DNA of 64,000 nt from Litorilituus lipolyticus (GCF_006439335.1 NZ_SAWY01000020.1:237865-301864), one strand, 5' to 3'. Numbered from the stretch's first letter, positions 12,074 through 20,343 are shown. Notes: generated by a model from the letters alone, not told the origin. Numbers and translations are program-made.

Positions 12074-12976
12074 ATGTCTTCTACTGATAGCGCTCAAAAA
12101 GTACTTGAGCAGCCTAGCTTATTATTAAAGGATGAAATTGATCAGGTAGCACAATGGTACCAAGTGGTCATTGATTACCTCACCAATTACAGCTTTCAGC
12201 TCATTGGTGCTTTTATTATCTTCGTTATTGGTTATTATTTTGCTGGCAAGGTTTCTAAGTGGGTATTAAATCTTTGTCAACGGCAAAACCTTGATATTAC
12301 TCTAAGTCAGTTTTTATCAAATACCTCAAAGATGCTTATGGTTATCCTAATAACCATCGTAGCTTTAGGCAAACTTGGTATTAGTGTCACACCATTCATA
12401 GCAGCAATTGGTGCTATTTCATTAGGGGCTGGTTTAGCATTACAAGGGTTACTTGCCAACTACGCCGCTGGCTTTAACATTATTATTATCCGACCATTTG
12501 TTGTTGGTGATACCATCACGGTGCAAGGAGTGACCGGTGTCGTTAAAGAAGTGTTACTAGCCTATACAGTTATTGTTGATAAAGATAACGTCGATATTAC
12601 CATTCCAAATAAACATATTGTTGGTGAAGTACTGCATAACTCCAAACACGATTCATTATTAGAGTTAAATGTCGGTATTGCATATAAGCACAACCCATTA
12701 GAGGTTATTGAGCTTATTAAAGCTGCAATCATCAAATTAGACATTGTAGGTGAGCAAAAAGCCTTACAAGTAGGTATTGATGAATTCTCTGATAATGCTA
12801 TTACCATTGAGGTTAGGCTATGGACACCAACAATCTCTCTCTTTGATAACAAGTATAAAGCTTATGAGGCGATATATTTAGCGCTCCAACAAGCCAATAT
12901 TGAGATTCCATTCCCACAACGTACTTTGCATTTAGCGACTAACTTATCCGAGGCAAAGATTGTCAATAATGGATAA
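12074..12976 (+). CDS. Small-conductance mechanosensitive channel (MscS family)
   Basis: Inner-membrane channel gated by membrane tension, protecting against osmotic downshock. The 300 residues show three hydrophobic segments near 45-65, 90-110 and 115-140. The pore helix reads AAIGAISLGAGLALQGLLANYAAGF, rich in the Gly/Ala knobs typical of MscS, followed by RPFVVGDTI and VDITIPNKHIVGEVLHN of the beta domain. Length is near E. coli MscS (286), so it is the short single-module type. It follows a DUF2959 lipoprotein gene and overlaps the start of the next gene. Confidence 0.93.
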   Translation: MSSTDSAQKVLEQPSLLLKDEIDQVAQWYQVVIDYLTNYSFQLIGAFIIFVIGYYFAGKVSKWVLNLCQRQNLDITLSQFLSNTSKMLMVILITIVALGKLGISVTPFIAAIGAISLGAGLALQGLLANYAAGFNIIIIRPFVVGDTITVQGVTGVVKEVLLAYTVIVDKDNVDITIPNKHIVGEVLHNSKHDSLLELNVGIAYKHNPLEVIELIKAAIIKLDIVGEQKALQVGIDEFSDNAITIEVRLWTPTISLFDNKYKAYEAIYLALQQANIEIPFPQRTLHLATNLSEAKIVNNG

Positions 12977-13898
12977 TAACAATGAGCTGCTTAGTCAAAA
13001 TAAGCAGCTCACCTCTTCCCCTTTTCACCCTATTACATTTAATCAAAAGCAGTTCTTTATAAAACGTGACGATTTATTACACCCATATTTCTCAGGTAAT
13101 AAAGCAAGAAAATTTGCCTATTATTTAAAGCATAATTTTAATGGTATCAGTAAAGTTATTGGTTATGGCTCTGTGCAAGCCAACTCATTATACTCTTTGG
13201 CTGCTCTTGCAAAGCTTAGAAATTGGCACTTAGATTTTTACTGTAAACCTATACCTAAGTGGCTCATAGAAAATCCTATAGGAAATTATGAAGGTGCCTT
13301 ATCGTTGGGGGCGAATATAATTGAGGTAGATACATTAACCGCTAATTTAGAAGATTATGTAGTTAAAAAAACACAACCGTTAAGCAACTCTGAATTATTT
13401 ATCCCGGAGGGAGGAAGATGCCATCTAGCAAGTTCCGGTGTCGAACTGCTTGCAATGGAGATTATTCAAGATTGCAATAAACATAAGCTTGAAAATCCCA
13501 TTGTGATGTTACCTGCTGGCACAGGGACTACCGCTTTGTTTCTTCAACGTTTCCTCCCCTACCAAGTGCTCACCTGTGCTTGTGTCGGGAAAAAAGCATA
13601 TCTAGAACAGCAGTTTGAAGAGCTGGAGCCAGATTCTACAAAATGGCCACACATTATTTCAACTAAAAAAAACTATCATTTTGGCAAATTATATCCAGAA
13701 TTCTTTAAGCTATGGCAAGATATTAAGCAGCAGACTCAAATTGAATTTGATTTACTTTATGATCCTTTGGGCTGGCTGAGCTTACAAGAGTATTTAAACA
13801 AAAAACCGACAGAAAGACCTATCGTTTATATTCATCAAGGTGGCTTAAAGGGTAATGAAAGTATGTTGCCTAGATATCGACGTAAGTACTCAACATAA
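12969..13898 (+). CDS. PLP-dependent ACC deaminase / D-cysteine desulfhydrase-like protein
   Basis: Member of the fold-type II PLP family that includes 1-aminocyclopropane-1-carboxylate deaminase and D-cysteine desulfhydrase; such enzymes release ammonia, sometimes with sulfide, and pyruvate or 2-oxobutyrate. The PLP lysine is expected in IKRDDLLHPYFSGNKARKF (about residues 33-51), and the phosphate loop in VMLPAGTGTTALFLQRF. It overlaps the mscS stop. The ATG at 12969 has a poorly placed ribosome site, whereas a TTG at 12960 has GAGG six bases upstream, so the start is uncertain by three codons. Substrate cannot be told from sequence. Confidence 0.85.
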   Translation: MDNNNELLSQNKQLTSSPFHPITFNQKQFFIKRDDLLHPYFSGNKARKFAYYLKHNFNGISKVIGYGSVQANSLYSLAALAKLRNWHLDFYCKPIPKWLIENPIGNYEGALSLGANIIEVDTLTANLEDYVVKKTQPLSNSELFIPEGGRCHLASSGVELLAMEIIQDCNKHKLENPIVMLPAGTGTTALFLQRFLPYQVLTCACVGKKAYLEQQFEELEPDSTKWPHIISTKKNYHFGKLYPEFFKLWQDIKQQTQIEFDLLYDPLGWLSLQEYLNKKPTERPIVYIHQGGLKGNESMLPRYRRKYST

Positions 13899-13901
13899 AA
13901 A

Positions 13902-13926
13902 AAAGCCGTGTTATCAACACGGCTTT
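13902..13926. terminator. Bidirectional terminator between the deaminase-like gene and hemE
   Basis: AAAGCCGTG and CACGGCTTT form a perfect stem with a short loop, inside the 54-base convergent gap. A run of eight A on the left gives a strong T-tract for hemE transcripts on minus; the plus side has CTTTCAT only. It therefore mainly ends hemE and perhaps also the plus-strand operon. Confidence 0.8.
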
Positions 13927-13952
13927 CATAATAACTTGCTAACGTAAAGCTC

Positions 13953-15020
13953 TTACTTATGGTATGGCTTACTTAGTCTATGTACCGACTCAATAAAGTG
14001 ACCTGCATGCTCAGGGTTCACATCAGGGTGAATACCATGTCCTAAATTAAAGACATGTCCTGTACCACCTTCACCAAAGCCAGCTAATATTTTTGACACT
14101 TCTTGTTCAATACGCGGTAATGGTGCATATAACATTGAAGGGTCCATATTACCTTGTAACGCAACTTTATCACCAACACGTGCTTTTGCTTTCTGAATAT
14201 CGATAGTCCAATCTAGGCCTACTGCATCACAACCTGTTGCAGCAATATCTTCTAACCACATACCACCATTTTTGGTAAATAAGGTTACTGGCACTTGACG
14301 ACCTTCATTATGGCGAGTTAAACCATCAACAATTTTTGCCATATATTGCAGTGAAAATTCTTTATAGTCACGCGGAGATAACACACCACCCCAAGTATCA
14401 AAAACCATCACTGATTGAGCACCCGCGGCAATTTGGGCATTTAAATAACTGATAACAGAGTCAGCCAACTTATCAAGTAACAGGTGTAATGTTTGCGGCT
14501 CTGCAAACATCATCTTTTTAATTTTTGTGAAACCTTTTGAACTACCACCTTCAATCATATAGGTTGCTAATGTCCATGGGCTACCCGAAAAACCAATGAG
14601 AGGCACTTCACCCTTTAGCTCTTTACGAATAGTACGCACAGCATTCATTACATAACCCAATTCATCTTCTGGATCTGGCACTGCAATCTTATCAACATCC
14701 GCTTTACACGTTATTGGGCGTTCAAATTTCGGTCCTTCACCTGTTTCAAAGTATAGACCTAAACCCATTGCATCAGGAATGGTTAAGATATCACTAAATA
14801 AAATTGCTGCGTCTAAAGGAAAACGACGTAACGGCTGAATAGTTACTTCACAGGCTAATTCAGCGTTTTTACACACTGACATAAAATCGCCAGCATCTTT
14901 TCGAACTTCACGATACTCAGGTAAATAACGACCTGCTTGGCGCATCATCCATACCGGTGTGTAATCTACAGGTTGCTTTAATAGCGCACGTAAATAGTTA
15001 TCGTTTTTTAATTCTGTCAC
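13953..15020 (-). CDS. hemE: Uroporphyrinogen decarboxylase
   Basis: Haem-pathway enzyme that removes four carboxyl groups from uroporphyrinogen III to give coproporphyrinogen III. Signature motifs are [16 protein letters not shown] near the N-terminus and [16 protein letters not shown] near residue 145, with [10 protein letters not shown] and NLGHGIHPD further on. Length 355 matches the family. The longer frame opens with TTG at 15023, but GTG at 15020 has AGAGGA seven bases upstream and gives the family start (M)TELKND. It is monocistronic, with a terminator 27 bases after the stop and a weak Fur-like site about 115 bases upstream. Confidence 0.97.
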   Translation of the reverse strand: MTELKNDNYLRALLKQPVDYTPVWMMRQAGRYLPEYREVRKDAGDFMSVCKNAELACEVTIQPLRRFPLDAAILFSDILTIPDAMGLGLYFETGEGPKFERPITCKADVDKIAVPDPEDELGYVMNAVRTIRKELKGEVPLIGFSGSPWTLATYMIEGGSSKGFTKIKKMMFAEPQTLHLLLDKLADSVISYLNAQIAAGAQSVMVFDTWGGVLSPRDYKEFSLQYMAKIVDGLTRHNEGRQVPVTLFTKNGGMWLEDIAATGCDAVGLDWTIDIQKAKARVGDKVALQGNMDPSMLYAPLPRIEQEVSKILAGFGEGGTGHVFNLGHGIHPDVNPEHAGHFIESVHRLSKPYHK

Positions 15021-15134
15021 CAAGAAATCCTCTTAACTTTTATTTGCTTATTTCATGTTAGATTACTGTTGAATTGTAATTAGTAAAATAACCTAGCCTT
15101 ATTGGCATCATTTAATATGCGCACAGTTTAACAC

Positions 15135-15149
15135 TGAGAATCATTTTGA
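15135..15149. promoter_or_regulatory. Weak Fur-like box upstream of hemE
   Basis: TGAGAATCATTTTGA matches the 7-1-7 Fur pattern TGATAAT-n-ATTATCA at 11 of 14 positions. It could serve hemE on minus or an unidentified transcript on plus. Much weaker than the site at 16202; a candidate only. Confidence 0.3.
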
Positions 15150-15475
15150 TCTATGCGCCAAATCAACAGACCATAAATCTTCTATAAAATAATGTATTTA
15201 AAAAATTTTTATATTCACTTTTCTACTTGTATTTATCCAACGTTTTTCTAATCAACAACTTATCTTTCGCTCTTCTAAAAACAGCCCATATACGAAGAAA
15301 GTCGTGGAGTTTATGCTCTATTAAAGTTGTTGCAGCGGCAAAAATGGTTTGTTATAAAATGTCTGCGCTACACAAAAACAATAATAATAAAGTATTAATA
15401 ACTAATAAGAAGCTAGTTTAACTAGACCATAATGCGAGCATTTCAAGCCTTTCTCTTTGAGAAAGGCTTTTTTAT
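15150..15475 (+). ncRNA. Possible untranslated transcript ending at an orphan terminator
   Basis: The 470 bases between hemE and the next gene contain no convincing gene. The only frame of any length (15227-15421, TTG start, no ribosome site, poor composition) looks spurious. Yet a strong plus-strand terminator sits at 15445-15475 with no plus-strand gene upstream, because hemE faces the other way. A small RNA ending there is a reasonable inference. Its start is unknown; an AT-rich stretch near 15180-15210 could hold a promoter. I see no resemblance to the RyhB core. Confidence 0.25.
15445..15475 (+). terminator. Strong orphan intrinsic terminator
   Basis: AAGCCTTTCTC and GAGAAAGGCTT form a perfect 11-bp stem with a TTT loop, followed by TTTTTTA on the plus strand. 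The minus strand lacks a T-tract after the stem, so this ends a plus-strand transcript even though no plus-strand gene is visible upstream. Confidence 0.85.
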
Positions 15476-15491
15476 TGGTGAGAAGAAAGTA

Positions 15492-15803
15492 TTAGAGAGC
15501 AGATTGACCTTTCGGAGGGAAAATAATCAGAACTTTTCCAAGCACATGCTCCTTACTTACCGGCCCTAATTTCTCTATTGGCAAATTTGATTTTTGCCAA
15601 GCTTTTAACCAAAGCAATCCATTTCGATCGACTTTTGCTAAAGACCTTATAATAATTCCATACCTAGGATGAAATACTTTCAAAATGCTTCCTTCTTTCA
15701 ATGGTCTTAATCTAAACCACGGGACAACAAAGACAAAGCTATTTTCAGGAATGTGAGGCGTCATTCCTGAACCAGTAATTTTACAAAAATGAAAACCTAA
15801 CAT
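15492..15803 (-). CDS. Small S26/S24-type peptidase-like protein (SodX-like)
   Basis: A 103-residue protein resembling the soluble signal-peptidase-like maturases such as SodX, which trims the Ni-superoxide dismutase precursor. SGMTP at residues 12-16 gives the expected nucleophile Ser12, and LGPVSKEHVLGKV near the C-terminus matches the end of that family. The usual Lys-Arg of the general base reads Ile-Ile-Arg (51-53), and the usual GDN segment reads LKAWQKSN, so activity is doubtful. AGGGG precedes the ATG. Third gene of a Fur-box operon; no sodN is nearby. Alternatively a LexA/UmuD-like regulator fragment. Confidence 0.65.
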   Translation of the reverse strand: MLGFHFCKITGSGMTPHIPENSFVFVVPWFRLRPLKEGSILKVFHPRYGIIIRSLAKVDRNGLLWLKAWQKSNLPIEKLGPVSKEHVLGKVLIIFPPKGQSAL

Positions 15804-15812
15804 TGTTAGCCC

Positions 15813-15956
15813 CTACAACCTAATAAGCGGCTTTAATAGCTCAGTTGTTTGTTGATTACCTTCTATTCTAGCTACAGTAATACGAACTTCTTTACCCGTA
15901 TGCACTTCTGGAATACAAAGCACTTTGCTTAAAATTGAAATAAGTTGATAAAACAT
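15813..15956 (-). CDS. Unrecognised 47-residue protein of the Fur-box operon
   Basis: A short frame starts at the ATG ending at 15956 behind AAAGG with a 6-base spacer, and stops 9 bases before the next ATG, the stop lying within that gene's ribosome-site region. The product begins MFYQLISILSKVLCIPEVHT and ends in LLKPLIRL; there is a mildly hydrophobic N-terminus and one cysteine. The spacing between its neighbours is fully used, which supports a real gene. It is too short to assign to a family by eye. Confidence 0.6.
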   Translation of the reverse strand: MFYQLISILSKVLCIPEVHTGKEVRITVARIEGNQQTTELLKPLIRL

Positions 15957-15967
15957 AAGTTACCTTT

Positions 15968-16153
15968 CTATAAATCTTTGCTGCTACTAATCTCTCTGAT
16001 AACAAGTGAAATTGAGATCATAATAATAGGTAATAACCACAATAAAGGGTATAAACTAACATTGTCAGTGGTGTGGTCATATTCCATGTAGCCAAACCTC
16101 AAGAAGCCAATAAGTAACATAATCAACGCCACTATTTTTATCAGCCAATGCAT
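15968..16153 (-). CDS. Unrecognised 61-residue membrane protein, first gene of the Fur-box operon
   Basis: Small protein with two hydrophobic helices (about residues 5-21 and 34-53) joined by the loop MEYDHTTDNVSLYP, which is acidic and contains a histidine, and ending in a charged tail. AAAGGAG lies seven bases before the ATG, a very strong ribosome site. A perfect Fur-type palindrome lies 48 bases upstream. Two further small genes follow, 11 and 9 bases apart, so all three are probably co-transcribed. I do not recognise the family; the topology suggests an inner-membrane helper. Confidence 0.7.
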   Translation of the reverse strand: MHWLIKIVALIMLLIGFLRFGYMEYDHTTDNVSLYPLLWLLPIIMISISLVIREISSSKDL

Positions 16154-16201
16154 AGTTATACTCCTTTACTTTTTACAGCGTTAAAACACTTTACACACCT
16201 A

Positions 16202-16220
16202 AATGAGAATAATTCTCATT
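16202..16220. promoter_or_regulatory. Fur box (perfect 19-bp palindrome)
   Basis: AATGAGAATAATTCTCATT is a perfect 9-1-9 palindrome and agrees closely with the classical Fur (iron uptake repressor) operator. It lies 48 bases upstream of the minus-strand small-gene operon and 131 upstream of the plus-strand thioesterase. Distance favours control of the small operon. Confidence 0.85.
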
Positions 16221-16351
16221 ATAATACAAGTATTATCAAAGTAAAGGGAATATTATTAATCATTAAAATATAAGCCATAATTGATAACCTCTTGCATAGC
16301 CAGTAACTTAGTTATACCGTTAATATATAGCCCTATATGAAATATTGACCT

Positions 16352-16828
16352 ATGAATAAACCACAACGTGATATCACACTACGATTCCTCGCAGAGCCTC
16401 AAGATGTAAATTTTGGTGGTAAAGTACATGGTGGTGCAGTAATGAAATGGATAGATTTAGCTGCTTATGCCTGTGCAGCCGGTTGGAGTGGGCGATACTG
16501 TGTTACTGCTTATGCTGGCGGTATTCGTTTTGTTGCACCGATTCATGTCGGTAGCTTAGTCGAAGTAGAGGCTAAGGTGATTTACACTGGCAACTCTTCC
16601 ATGCATATAGCCCTTGAAGTTAATGCGTGCGATCCTAAATCATTAAACAGACGCTTAACAACACACTGTATTGTGATTATGGTTGCCGTAGATCAAAATG
16701 GACAATCTGAGCAAGTCCCACAATGGGTACCAGAATCTGCAGCAGATAAAAAACAACATGCCTCAGCTATCAAATTAATGGAGATGCGCAAACAAATTGG
16801 CGATGAAATGCAAATATTTGTCGAATAA
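16352..16828 (+). CDS. Acyl-CoA thioesterase, hotdog fold (YciA/BFIT-like)
   Basis: Predicted cytoplasmic enzyme hydrolysing acyl-CoA thioesters. The N-terminal half shows the hotdog pattern VNFGGKVHGGAVMKWIDLAAY (residues about 20-39), with the catalytic acid expected at the aspartate in WIDLAAY, and the helix followed by GIRFVAPIHVGSLVEVEAKV. Length 158 fits a single hotdog domain. Its stop codon abuts the stop of the convergent glycosyltransferase gene with no base between. The exact acyl-chain preference cannot be read from the sequence. A Fur box lies 131 bases upstream but probably serves the opposite strand. Confidence 0.9.
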   Translation: MNKPQRDITLRFLAEPQDVNFGGKVHGGAVMKWIDLAAYACAAGWSGRYCVTAYAGGIRFVAPIHVGSLVEVEAKVIYTGNSSMHIALEVNACDPKSLNRRLTTHCIVIMVAVDQNGQSEQVPQWVPESAADKKQHASAIKLMEMRKQIGDEMQIFVE

Positions 16829-18055
16829 TTATTTATTTTTAGCCTCTATCCACTGAGCCATATATTTGGTGCTTTTATGATGATGATGATTAAGCATGCT
16901 ACCGATAAAGTTTTGTTCTCGGTGGCTGCGAATGTTGTCAATTAAGCTGCTCAAACGTTGAGTCAGTGCTAAATAGATACTTTGTTGATTAAACTGCTGT
17001 TTAGCGTTTTTCGGGCCCAATTTACTTGCAGTGCGCCATAGTTCTTGGTCTTTATAATGAGCAACTGCCTGCTCGACGAAGTGATTAACCTCATTTTCTA
17101 CAGCACCTGCCCAAGGCCAATGAGTTTGCATGCCTTCACTACCAATGTCGGTTGTTATGGAAGGGGTAGCACAAACCATTGCCTCAGCAAGCTTACCTTT
17201 AATACCAGCACCAAAACGTAAAGGAGCCAAGCACACTTTAGCTTGCTGCATAACACCAATAGCATCATCTACCCAACCTTTCACCAAAAATCCTGCTTTT
17301 TCATCATGCAATGCGGTCGCCTTAGGAGGAGGATAAGCACCATAAATATGAAGTTCAGCTTTGGGTAATTGTTTTCGAATTAACGGCCATATTTGTTGTT
17401 TCAACCACAGAACTGCATCCCAATTGGGTGCATGTCTGAAATTACCAATGGCCATAAAATGGCTTCGCTCTTCAAAACTTGGATTTTTTTGTGATAACTG
17501 CTGCTCGTTCAGCATAAAAGCACAATGATGCACTAAGGATTCATCCACCTTAAATAACCGCTTTAATAAAGCTATTTCTGCTGTTGAAATCATTAAGCTT
17601 AAATCACAGCGAAAAATGGCCGCAACCTCACGTTTAGCCATATCAGAACGTAAAAGATCGGCGTCCGTTACTTCTCTATTTTGTTTGAAGGCATCATGGC
17701 GAGCATGTCTTAGAGAAAATAAATCCTCAGTATCCAAAATCTTAATAGCATCAGGGCATTGTTCGCTCACACGCCAGCCAAACTGTTCTTCCATCATAAA
17801 TCGATCGAACATCACCATATCGGGTTGCAGTTCAACAATAAAGTCATCAAAACTTTGGCAATTAAGAGCTATTAACTGTTTATCAACTCCTATTGCTGCC
17901 AAGTCAGCCATATGCTCAGTAACCTGTGCAGGGCTTGCAAAAGTGATTCGATAATCTTGCTGCTGAAAGTAGTGAATGAGCTGCATCATACGACTACCTG
18001 CCGCTGATGAATTAGGCTCTGGCCAGACATAACCAATAATAAGCAGTTTTTTCAT
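16829..18055 (-). CDS. Glycosyltransferase family 4-like protein
   Basis: Predicted GT-B glycosyltransferase moving a sugar from a nucleotide donor to an unknown acceptor. The N-terminus MKKLLIIGYVWPEPNSSAAG resembles family 4 starts; the C-terminal half has FMAIGNFRHAPNWDAVLWL, then GAGIKGKLAEAMVCATPSITTDIGSEGM, the usual donor-binding region with the E of the EX7E-like motif. The C-terminal tail contains a run of histidines (NHHHHK). It stands alone with no polysaccharide cluster around it, so the product is unknown. Convergent with the thioesterase, with zero intergenic bases. Confidence 0.85.
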   Translation of the reverse strand: MKKLLIIGYVWPEPNSSAAGSRMMQLIHYFQQQDYRITFASPAQVTEHMADLAAIGVDKQLIALNCQSFDDFIVELQPDMVMFDRFMMEEQFGWRVSEQCPDAIKILDTEDLFSLRHARHDAFKQNREVTDADLLRSDMAKREVAAIFRCDLSLMISTAEIALLKRLFKVDESLVHHCAFMLNEQQLSQKNPSFEERSHFMAIGNFRHAPNWDAVLWLKQQIWPLIRKQLPKAELHIYGAYPPPKATALHDEKAGFLVKGWVDDAIGVMQQAKVCLAPLRFGAGIKGKLAEAMVCATPSITTDIGSEGMQTHWPWAGAVENEVNHFVEQAVAHYKDQELWRTASKLGPKNAKQQFNQQSIYLALTQRLSSLIDNIRSHREQNFIGSMLNHHHHKSTKYMAQWIEAKNK

Positions 18056-18121
18056 TTCAGTTGAAATTCGTTGTTGTCGATGATTATTTAAATGATTTAC
18101 TCATAAGTGGTATGAGCAAAA

Positions 18122-18151
18122 AAAAGCCGTTAACCTCAGTTAACGGCTTTT
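18122..18151 (-). terminator. Terminator after the FKBP gene
   Basis: AAAAGCCGTTAAC and GTTAACGGCTTTT form a perfect 13-bp stem with loop CTCA, 24 bases past the FKBP stop. On the minus strand the stem runs into a tract of eight T. Confidence 0.9.
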
Positions 18152-18175
18152 ATTTTAACACAGTAACTTAACTGA

Positions 18176-18952
18176 TTACTTACCAGTTGCTTGCTCGTCT
18201 ACTTCTGCTGCTGGCTCAGCTTTTTGAATTTCAAGTAATTCAATTTCAAATTCTAAAACAGAGTTACCTGGAATACGTGGAGGATTACCACCTGCGCCAT
18301 AAGCTAAATCTGAAGGAATAGTAAATTTGTATTTAGAACCCACTGGCATTAATTGAACACCTTCAGTCCAACCTTTAATAACACGGTTTAATGGGAAAAC
18401 AGCTGGCTCGTTTCTGTCATAAGAGCTATCAAACGTTTCACCGTTTAAGAAAGTACCACGATAATGAACAGTAACAGTATCAGTTTCAGATGGTTTTTCA
18501 CCATTACCTTCTTCTAGCACTACGTATTGAATGCCCGACTCTGTCACTTGAACACCTTCTTTTTTCGCATTCTCTTCAAGGTATTTAGCACCTTCAGCTA
18601 GGCTCGCTTCGGCATCAGCTGTAATTTTAGCTTGTTGTTTCTGTTTCATCGTATCATCAAGGTTTATCAATAGTTGTTGTATTTCTTCCTTTTCAATAAT
18701 TGACTTCCCATCCATTCCATCAATAAAGCCTTTAATTATCAACTCTTGATCTAGGTTAAGTCCTAAATTTTGATGTTCTTTAAGGTTTCTCTCCATATAC
18801 ATTGCTATTGAAGCACCTAAGCCATAAGCTTGTTTTTGTACTTCAGATTCTAAAACAGGTGCAGCTTCGACCACTTCTTCCGCTGCCTTTTCTTGACAAC
18901 CCGTAACAGCAATTAGTGCAACAGCAACTAATGTAGGCTTAAAAAATTTCAT
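18176..18952 (-). CDS. FKBP-type peptidyl-prolyl isomerase lipoprotein (FkpA/FklB family)
   Basis: Periplasmic-side proline isomerase and chaperone. The signal peptide MKFFKPTLVAVALIAVTGC ends with a lipobox cysteine at 19, so it is probably lipid-anchored, unlike soluble E. coli FkpA. Residues 30-130 form the helical dimerisation domain (QAYGLGASIAMYMERNL). The C-terminal FKBP domain has VTVHYRGTFLNGETFDSSYDR, FPLNRVIKGWTEGVQLM and LAYGAGGNPPRIPGNSVLEFEIELL. In E. coli fkpA also neighbours slyX and yheV. Terminated by its own strong hairpin. Confidence 0.93.
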   Translation of the reverse strand: MKFFKPTLVAVALIAVTGCQEKAAEEVVEAAPVLESEVQKQAYGLGASIAMYMERNLKEHQNLGLNLDQELIIKGFIDGMDGKSIIEKEEIQQLLINLDDTMKQKQQAKITADAEASLAEGAKYLEENAKKEGVQVTESGIQYVVLEEGNGEKPSETDTVTVHYRGTFLNGETFDSSYDRNEPAVFPLNRVIKGWTEGVQLMPVGSKYKFTIPSDLAYGAGGNPPRIPGNSVLEFEIELLEIQKAEPAAEVDEQATGK

Positions 18953-19102
18953 TTATTTCTCCATAGATAGCAAAAAATTGGAGAACTCCCCCAATCCGTC
19001 ATTAAAAAAATGTTTAATTAATAAAAACTAAAATTTAACTAAACAAAATTTCAAAAGCCCTTATAATAACGGTAATTGCCGAGATAAAAAAGTCTTAATA
19101 TT

Positions 19103-20098
19103 TTGTTTATTTGTAACCAACACATAAAAGGTATTCTTTTCCTATTATTAGGCGTAATGCTTAGTGGCTGCCAACCTAACCAATCTAAGCCTTTAGCGCG
19201 ATATCAGCATGCTATTGAAGGCTCATATGCTGGCGATATTTCACGAGATGGTAAGTATAGTGTGGTGTCTTCTATTCACCATGGTATCAGTGTATGGGAT
19301 TTAACTAATAACACTCGCCTGTATGACTGGGCACAAGAGCAAAACAGCAGCGACAACTTAGTTTTAGCAATTGATATTAGTGATAACGCCAGTCACGTTG
19401 TAACGGCAAACAGAGAAAACTTTGCCCTGTGGAATTTGTCTAATGGTAAATCAGAAGGTTATTGGCAAGTTAGAGAATCTAATATTCGTGATATTGCACT
19501 GAGCAATAACGGTAATTTTATTCTTATTGGTAAAAGCAATGCCACAGTAGTTCATGTTGCTGTCGACACTGGGCGCAGATTAGAGTTTTTAGGTCACACT
19601 GAAAAAATAAACAGTGTCGATATGTTGCCAAATGGCAGAGTAGCTATGTCTGGCGGCAATGATTTTATCGCCTACGTATGGGATAGTGAATCTGGGCAAA
19701 TCATTTATCAGTTTAATCATACTAGCCGTGTTTCCAAGGTCGCGCTCGATCATTTAGGTCGATATGCTTTTTCAGCCGACAGTATGAAAGCAGCCCATAT
19801 CTGGGATTTAAAAACGGGCAAACTCATAACCACATTACAAGGCACTAAAAGACACGAAGTTTTTAGCTCTGTCAGGTTTTCTCCCGACGGTAAAACTTTG
19901 ATAACAGGAGCTGCAACAAAAAAAGTCAGTGTTTGGGATGTTAAGACAGGTAAAAGGCGCGCGCATTGGTTTGTCACACCAAAAGAAGCCAAGCGACCAA
20001 CAGGCGCTGTTGTGTATAGCATCGCATTTAGCGATAATGGTACAATATTAACAGAGAGTTCTTCAGGATACGCAGAATCATGGCCAATGCCGAAATAA
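19103..20098 (+). CDS. WD40-repeat lipoprotein
   Basis: Predicted outer-envelope lipoprotein with a beta-propeller and no known enzyme function. The signal peptide ends in the lipobox VMLSGC (cysteine near residue 23). About six to seven WD-type blades follow, seen in repeated endings such as HGISVWDLTNN, NFALWNLSNG, FIAYVWDSESG, KAAHIWDLKTG and KKVSVWDVKTG. The only start that keeps the full signal peptide is a TTG at 19103, without a clear ribosome site. Its 3' end overlaps slyX by 19 bases, suggesting coupled expression. Confidence 0.85.
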   Translation: MFICNQHIKGILFLLLGVMLSGCQPNQSKPLARYQHAIEGSYAGDISRDGKYSVVSSIHHGISVWDLTNNTRLYDWAQEQNSSDNLVLAIDISDNASHVVTANRENFALWNLSNGKSEGYWQVRESNIRDIALSNNGNFILIGKSNATVVHVAVDTGRRLEFLGHTEKINSVDMLPNGRVAMSGGNDFIAYVWDSESGQIIYQFNHTSRVSKVALDHLGRYAFSADSMKAAHIWDLKTGKLITTLQGTKRHEVFSSVRFSPDGKTLITGAATKKVSVWDVKTGKRRAHWFVTPKEAKRPTGAVVYSIAFSDNGTILTESSSGYAESWPMPK

Positions 20099-20343
20099 CC
20101 TTAACTGCCCATACAATAAATGAAACTTATGTCAAAGCGCTTGAAGAACGTGTTGACTGTCTTGAATCGCGCAATGTCTTCCAAGATGATGTTATTGAAC
20201 AACTAAGCCAAGAGCTTGCTGTTCATCAAAGTGAAATAGCTGAACTCAAAGAGCAAATTCAATTAGTCGCTAACCGGTTGAAAGATGCGAGGCAATTATC
20301 GTCAGATAAAGACCAGATTGAACCGCCACCACCTCATTATTAA
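20080..20343 (+). CDS. slyX: SlyX family protein
   Basis: Small coiled-coil protein of unknown role. After a divergent N-terminus, residues 19-70 form a regular heptad coil (LEERVDCLESRNVFQDDVIE, LSQELAVHQSEIAELKEQI), and the protein ends with the family tail PPPPHY. Length 87 is a little over the usual 72-75. The ATG lies inside the end of the WD40 lipoprotein gene in another frame. In E. coli slyX is also found close to fkpA and yheV, so the neighbourhood agrees. Confidence 0.92.
   Translation: MANAEITLTAHTINETYVKALEERVDCLESRNVFQDDVIEQLSQELAVHQSEIAELKEQIQLVANRLKDARQLSSDKDQIEPPPPHY

Noticed and set aside
15227..15421. 64-codon plus-strand frame before the orphan terminator
   Set aside because: TTG start without a ribosome site, odd composition with an Asn/Lys-rich tail, no domain; kept only as a possible RNA region.
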